Positions 61,540 through 64,000 of a stretch of 64,000 nucleotides of DNA are shown in pieces (positions within the stretch are counted from its first letter, which is position 1; each line of letters starts with the position of its first letter). The notes beneath the pieces were generated by a model. That model saw only the letters and a program-made list of their open reading frames with translations. It ran no database searches and was not told the DNA's origin. The translations under genes were made by a program, and so were the position numbers. The stretch comes from Lota lota (taxonomy: Eukaryota > Chordata > Actinopteri > Gadiformes > Lotidae). The stretch is taken from assembly GCA_026745465.1 (NCBI GenBank), contig JACYXH010000088.1, positions 383,001-447,000 of the forward strand, in the 5' to 3' direction.

Positions 61540-64000
61540 TACTTCATCCACCCCAAGCTTTGGTGGAGCTAGGCCTACTCATTAAAATAAGGTGCAAAAA
61601 TAAGTAAATAACTTAAATGCTAAATTATATAATCAACAGATATTCATTCAAAGATAAGATCCTCACAATGTCTTTACTCCACTGAAATAGCATGGCAGTG
61701 TATAAATAATGAACTTAAAGGTAATTATAGTTGAGTATCTAATAAGGTACCACTCTGAAAATAAGAAATTCATAGCTTTATAAGTGTAACTCTGACGACT
61801 TACTTCTAAGAACATCAAATTATACTTTTCTAAAGAAGTTAATAGATCCCTATTTTCAATGTGTTTTTGAATAACAAATCGAAGGTGTTTCTTTGTAATA
61901 TTATCCTTAAGATTTCATTACCAATTAGCCCAAGTTACCGTTAATCTGTGACATAATATACATGTTATTCTCTGTCAAGTGCTTAAATGACTGCATACCC
62001 AATTAAGAGCAGTGTCCCTTAACCACAGTGAACGTGTTTAGTTGGCCCCTCTTGATCGCAAGAGCTGATGGATTCTTCACAAAGGCTAATGCATCATGTT
62101 TAACACAGTGACATTTATGGGCAGCATAATAATATTGTTCTGCGCAGAAAGGCCCCTGTGGGTACTGAATCAACAGTCTGTGTTGGAGCACACATGGCTC
62201 TTTATGAAACACAGGGGATCAAACGGCTTACGTCTACCTACCTCAATAACACTGCCCAGCACCAGCTCTGGGCAACGAGTGCTTTCATGTCCAAGCTTTC
62301 TAAAGAGAATCAAACTCACACTCTTTAAACGGAAAGGCCAGTCCCTTTAAAGACCATTGTTGCCAGAGACACAATAGTACTTTGTTCAGTAAATATTAAT
62401 AATTGCATCTAAAATCTGTAACTGATGCGTGTACCTGCACGGATTCAATCGGCTACAGATGCAGCCACCGTTTTGATGCGTTGTTTTTTTTGCTGTTACT
62501 TCTGTGTAAACGTGATAGGGAATCATTCATCAGGTTTATCAGAATCCTACAATACCCAATGTGACTGATCCATACGAGTAACCAAAGTGTTCTATTGCTG
62601 ATCCCTTTCCATACCGACGATTAGTGGTATAACTAATCAGGGCTGGCCCCTCGCCCGTTTGGATCAGGTGCTACGGTTCGGCACATATGATGGTTCACGG
62701 ACCACTTGCAAGATAAACCATTATAGTGAATTACAATTTCTGCTGCTGCTGCTGCTCTTTAATAATTCCCTAAAGCCGAGTTACAGTGAAGAATGCAACA
62801 GAGATGCGTGTTATACTTCACTCAATTCACTCTCGTGAGTTACGTGGGCCAATCAACATTTTTATTACTCTTAATTAACAGTTGTGATCATTTTAAATCC
62901 CAACAGATAGACCTGACATATCGGCATTGCGTTGCGTGATGTAAATGTATATAAACACAAGTTACAAGTTGCCCAAATGTATATAACCAAACGATTCATT
63001 GTATTTGATACAGCAGAGTTTGATACACAGAAATGTGTAAATAATCCTATTTAAAGAGACCCCCCAAAATGTCCAAAATAGCGTTTTCAGGGGAGCTCAT
63101 GTCTCATTCAGGCTCCCTGGCTCCCCCTTAATTCGAACCCTGATGCTGATCCGAAGAATTATCCAAACTGTCGTAAGAAATAGAGAAACAGGCTGTATAA
63201 CAGAAAAAAGATTGTGTAAAAAAAAAAAAAGATAAGTGTGGTTGTTATGAAAAACCGTTGTAGTAATACAAACTGACACACTGATACACTTATAAGACAC
63301 TGAAGACTTAATGGCAAAAAGCCTTAAACCAGCAGAGGTCGGGAATCTTTGGTAAGCCTTTTGGCTTTTTGACACTATGTATTGCCATCAAACATCAAAA
63401 CAGGAAGAACAACTGTAGTCTGATCATGGATGTATAGGTAGTGATGCTGATTATTTGATCTTGTATGCATATATATGGGTTCCCAACGCACAAACAAAAA
63501 AGTATATTTAAATTATTTTACATGAGCTAGGTTTAGGCGTAATAGTAGCGTGTTACTAATAAACATGGGTTTGCGTGACTTGTTGTCCACAGATTGAGAG
63601 CGCTCTTACAGAAGGGGAAGCCTGGAAATCGCCCTGCACAACAGCAGACACTGCCACATTTTTTCATTATTCTCTAGCTAACTGTGGCAACAATGCTAAT
63701 GTGGCTATGCTAATGTATTGAGGCTGTTAGAGGTACCCGTGTCAGCTCACTCATGTGAAGAAGCAAGAACACTCCATGTATTCATTTTCAATCTAGTGTG
63801 TCATTCAAGAGTGCAAATAGTTTTCAAACCAACCTGTGATGTTTTGTGTGAAATTAGAGCAAACAAACAAATAAACTCGCAAATGCAAGAGAAATGCTCC
63901 CACTGTGGAGCCCTGTTTCAAAGACAGGCTTCTAGATAAGGAAAATGCCAACCTTGCAATATTTTGCTTTTTGTCAGGCAACAAAAAGGTTTCAGCATGA
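61540..64000. other. Single-copy AT-rich DNA, no supported gene
   Basis: Only a short (TGC)n at 62738-62756 and an A-run at 63218 stand out. The open frames at 62096, 63097 and 63718 are short and unrecognised. Confidence 0.6.

Overview
The window is vertebrate nuclear DNA, almost certainly from a ray-finned fish. It is AT-rich with tiny spliced exons in very large introns. Long (CA)n, (GA)n and homopolymer-C tracts abound, and the dispersed repeats are ones familiar from teleost genomes: a tRNA-headed SINE whose tail reads like CTTTGGATAAAAGC, an L2-type LINE, and several hAT- or Harbinger-like MITEs. There is no bacterial, viral or organellar gene content, and most open frames lie in microsatellites or in single-copy non-coding DNA.

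The one gene I can identify is the 5' coding end of inpp4b (inositol polyphosphate-4-phosphatase type II), on the minus strand. Three exons with matching phases are visible: a start-codon exon ending at 20518, a 45-nt exon at 9158-9114, and a 119-nt exon at 2793-2675. The last opens the C2 domain. Spliced, they give about 85 residues: a roughly 45-residue leader followed by the first C2 strands. The remaining exons, including the catalytic CX5R phosphatase exon, lie off the left edge. A GC-rich, purine-rich stretch around 20.6-21.35 kb looks like the leader and promoter, and it is interrupted by a 173-bp (GA)n tract. A further exon-like 65-nt segment at 13496-13432 has good splice sites, fits the phase of the next exon, and reads as one hydrophobic helix. 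It may be an alternative N-terminal exon or a product of local pyrimidine bias.

Layout: 1-2.7 kb, inpp4b intron with CA tracts and a SINE; 2.8-9.1 kb, intron with a possible transposon remnant (4.1-4.8 kb), two adjacent hairpins and an unassigned open frame near 6.5 kb, a 112-bp (GA)n, and a conserved-looking AT-rich block near 7.1-7.5 kb; 9.2-20.5 kb, intron with a 43-bp minisatellite, a 17-bp inverted repeat, a possible 1.8-kb TIR element and SINEs; 20.5-21.4 kb, start exon and promoter; 21.4-64 kb, upstream non-coding DNA. That last region holds SINEs, a foldback element (25.7-26.2 kb), a Harbinger-like MITE (28.65-29.03 kb), a long hairpin (31.1 kb), an L2 fragment (47.3-48.2 kb), a foldback relative (57.6 kb) and a block of local duplications (59.5-61.1 kb).

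I found no clear second protein-coding gene. Three open frames with plausible splice signals (23.0, 33.1-33.7 and 50.7 kb) are reported at low confidence because I recognise no family in them.
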